Shown here piece after piece: positions 62,509-64,000 of a stretch of DNA of 64,000 nt (its first letter is position 1; each line of letters starts with the position of its first letter). The notes below the pieces were generated by a model that was not told the DNA's origin, made no database searches, and saw only the letters and a program-made list of their open reading frames with translations. The DNA is from Bugula neritina. Lineage: Eukaryota > Bryozoa > Gymnolaemata > Cheilostomatida > Bugulidae. Position numbers and translations under genes: made by a program. The stretch lies in the NCBI GenBank assembly GCA_964035545.1, contig OZ037771.1, forward strand, positions 13,891,133 to 13,955,132, written 5' to 3'.

Positions 62509-63646
62509 TCACGGAGCAGCAGCGGGTGTAGGGTTCGCCTCAGGGTGGTGGGGATTCGGGGTGTTCCCCCAGTCCTGCTGTGGGTAGGGCGCAGTTCCAT
62601 ATGAGTATGTCTTGGGATGGAAAGGCTGTAAACATAGTTTAGTATTTACTTTTGCTGTACAATAAATAAATCTAGGCCTGCATTGCATAGGCATTCAGTA
62701 TAAAAACAACTTTTTAGCAGTTTTTACAGGATATAAATGTGAATATTCTGAACCTCTGACACTGTATGTTTCTTATATGTGACTAATGTATGACTCATCC
62801 GAATGTACATACACTTACTATAACTTACAATACTTACATGTACTAGATACACTTACCTTTGACCCTTTTCCAGACATCCTCCTGTACGTGACAACTAGCA
62901 GTATCACTAGACATACGCCGATACACACCAACAGAGCACCGAGACCAAGGAAGGCAAATCCTGTGTATGTTAAATTCCTGCAACCATCACAAGTGAATTC
63001 ATAATAATGTAAGACAATGTGATAAGAAGTAACTTACAGGAAGTGAATAAGGAAATGAATTCTGATATAATAAAAGTTTTGAATGCGATCATTTCAAACG
63101 AGATTAAATAAAAAAATAGAAATAAGCAAGAAATGAACAAGACAAGAGTTGCCCAATCTTATTTGACACACCCACAGGCTTTGACTCAATTAGTTTAGTC
63201 ATTTCATTTAGCTGTATAGATTAAAACACCTTTCAGCTACATAGGCAACTGTTCGCTGTATATATATATGGAACAACTTTGCTCACTTATGTATTATAAT
63301 ACAATGAATACTGAATGAAGTAATTTTAAATTTTCTACTGAGAAAAATCGTGTGAGAAATTATTACCAGACACTTGAGACCAAATAGCAAAGCTTAGCAT
63401 GAGAACTTTCTATTAAACTTACTTGGCAGCGGCTTGCTTAGGTGCTGCTCTGGTATAGTTGGAGCCAAGGCTACTAGCGAAATAGCCCAATAGAACTGCT
63501 CCTACTATGAGGGATATGATGGCAGCGACGTTACACCATACGCAGCAGCATGCAAATTTCTTGCATCTTTTCTTCTCCTTCTTTTGCCTCTCGGCCAATG
63601 TGGCCGCCGCTGATGAACTAACGTTATGAGAGTCGGAATTGCCCAT
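62509..63646 (-). CDS. Small two-helix membrane protein with probable lipidated N terminus
   Basis: Exons 63423-63646, 62857-62977 and 62509-62625 join in phase to 153 residues. The N terminus MGNSDSHN fits the N-myristoylation pattern (Gly2, Ser6). Next come a basic stretch KKEKKRCKKF and a cysteine cluster ACCCVWC, suited to palmitoylation, then TM1 (AAIISLIVGAVLLGYFA), a short loop with an NYT glycosylation sequon, TM2 (GLGALLVCIGVCLVILLVV) and a Pro/Tyr/His-rich tail ending NPTPAAAP. The family is not recognised; animals have many such small tail-rich two-helix proteins. The stop codon TGA overlaps a strong donor-like GTGAGT, so the reading frame may continue into an unseen exon to the left. 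A likely acceptor (GTTACAG) just upstream of the ATG suggests a spliced 5' UTR. Confidence 0.7.
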
Positions 63647-64000
63647 AGTTTTAAAATAAGATCTGTAACAGTGAATGATTTTCAGCTATTGATTATAAGT
63701 TTTTAAATGTTAAACGCTGCTTATTTCAATTTAAATGCCTGAATGTTGCACAAAAGTGGCGGGAAGTGTAAAATGACCTTTTGTCGTACCAAAATATAAA
63801 TGGGAGGGCAAATGTGATAAATGAACAAGTTAAAAATTAGAAGCTAGAATAAATTTATATTCATAATTTAGTAATGAATAAAAATATGATCAATAAAAAG
63901 TAAATATTTTAGGGCCTTTTACACACATTCATATTGATAATGGTGCAAGTGAACAAAACTGACCATGATTACTTTACTCATTAATACTGCCACTGTTCCA
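63647..64000 (-). promoter_or_regulatory. Upstream region of the small membrane-protein gene
   Basis: AT-rich sequence that should hold the 5' UTR. CACTGTTACAG on the minus strand, about 15 bases before the ATG, looks like a 3' splice site, implying a non-coding first exon further right. Nothing else is recognisable. Confidence 0.4.

Overview
The window looks like nuclear DNA from an invertebrate animal. It is AT-rich, with genes split into many short exons by GT-AG introns, all using the standard code. The gene set is typical of animals (UVRAG, OCIAD, AASDH, SUCLA2, an SLC16 transporter), and tRNA-derived SINEs, MITE-like elements and many minisatellites lie between and within genes. The species cannot be named from the sequence. 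No bacterial features, CRISPR arrays or viral genes were seen.

Layout, left to right. (1) 174-5729, minus: adenylation-domain part of an AASDH/ACSF4-like acyl-CoA synthetase, running off the left edge. (2) 8015-11203, minus: OCIA-domain protein. (3) 12257-18766, plus: complete 11-exon SUCLA2-type succinyl-CoA ligase beta subunit, head-to-head with the OCIA gene. (4) 20234-21841, minus: unassigned two-exon gene, 133 residues. (5) 26353-43550, minus: a 27-exon gene whose exons join in frame to 1386 residues, with three IQ (calmodulin-binding) motifs; family not recognised. (6) 45273-51486, plus: 12-exon UVRAG homologue. (7) 52549-58192, minus: 9-exon monocarboxylate-transporter-like MFS protein (SLC16), tail-to-tail with UVRAG. 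(8) 62509-63646, minus: small two-helix membrane protein with a probable lipidated N terminus. Exons were located by homology recalled by eye, GT/AG (two GC/AG) boundaries and matching intron phases. None was confirmed by transcripts or searches.

The most unusual feature is a recurring structure at exon edges. Several minisatellites do not merely sit in introns; their repeat unit contains a copy of the neighbouring splice site. The clearest cases are five tandem 5' donors at the left edge (AASDH), about 17 copies of a 3' acceptor plus 13 coding bases in UVRAG, about 45 copies of an acceptor filling almost a whole intron of the SLC16 gene, and four tandem donors in UVRAG. Weaker examples occur in SUCLA2 and the IQ gene. 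The UVRAG units copy bases encoding a conserved YPLY stretch, so the array appears to have grown out of the exon-intron junction.

Other notable items are a tRNA-derived SINE family (five copies), one of which is split by a 258-bp MITE with a 5-bp target duplication; two further MITE families, one with perfect 18-bp terminal inverted repeats; and two GC-AG introns supported by intron phase. SUCLA2 acts in the mitochondrial TCA cycle and OCIA-domain proteins are also mitochondrial, which makes their head-to-head arrangement worth noting. The other genes show no shared pathway.
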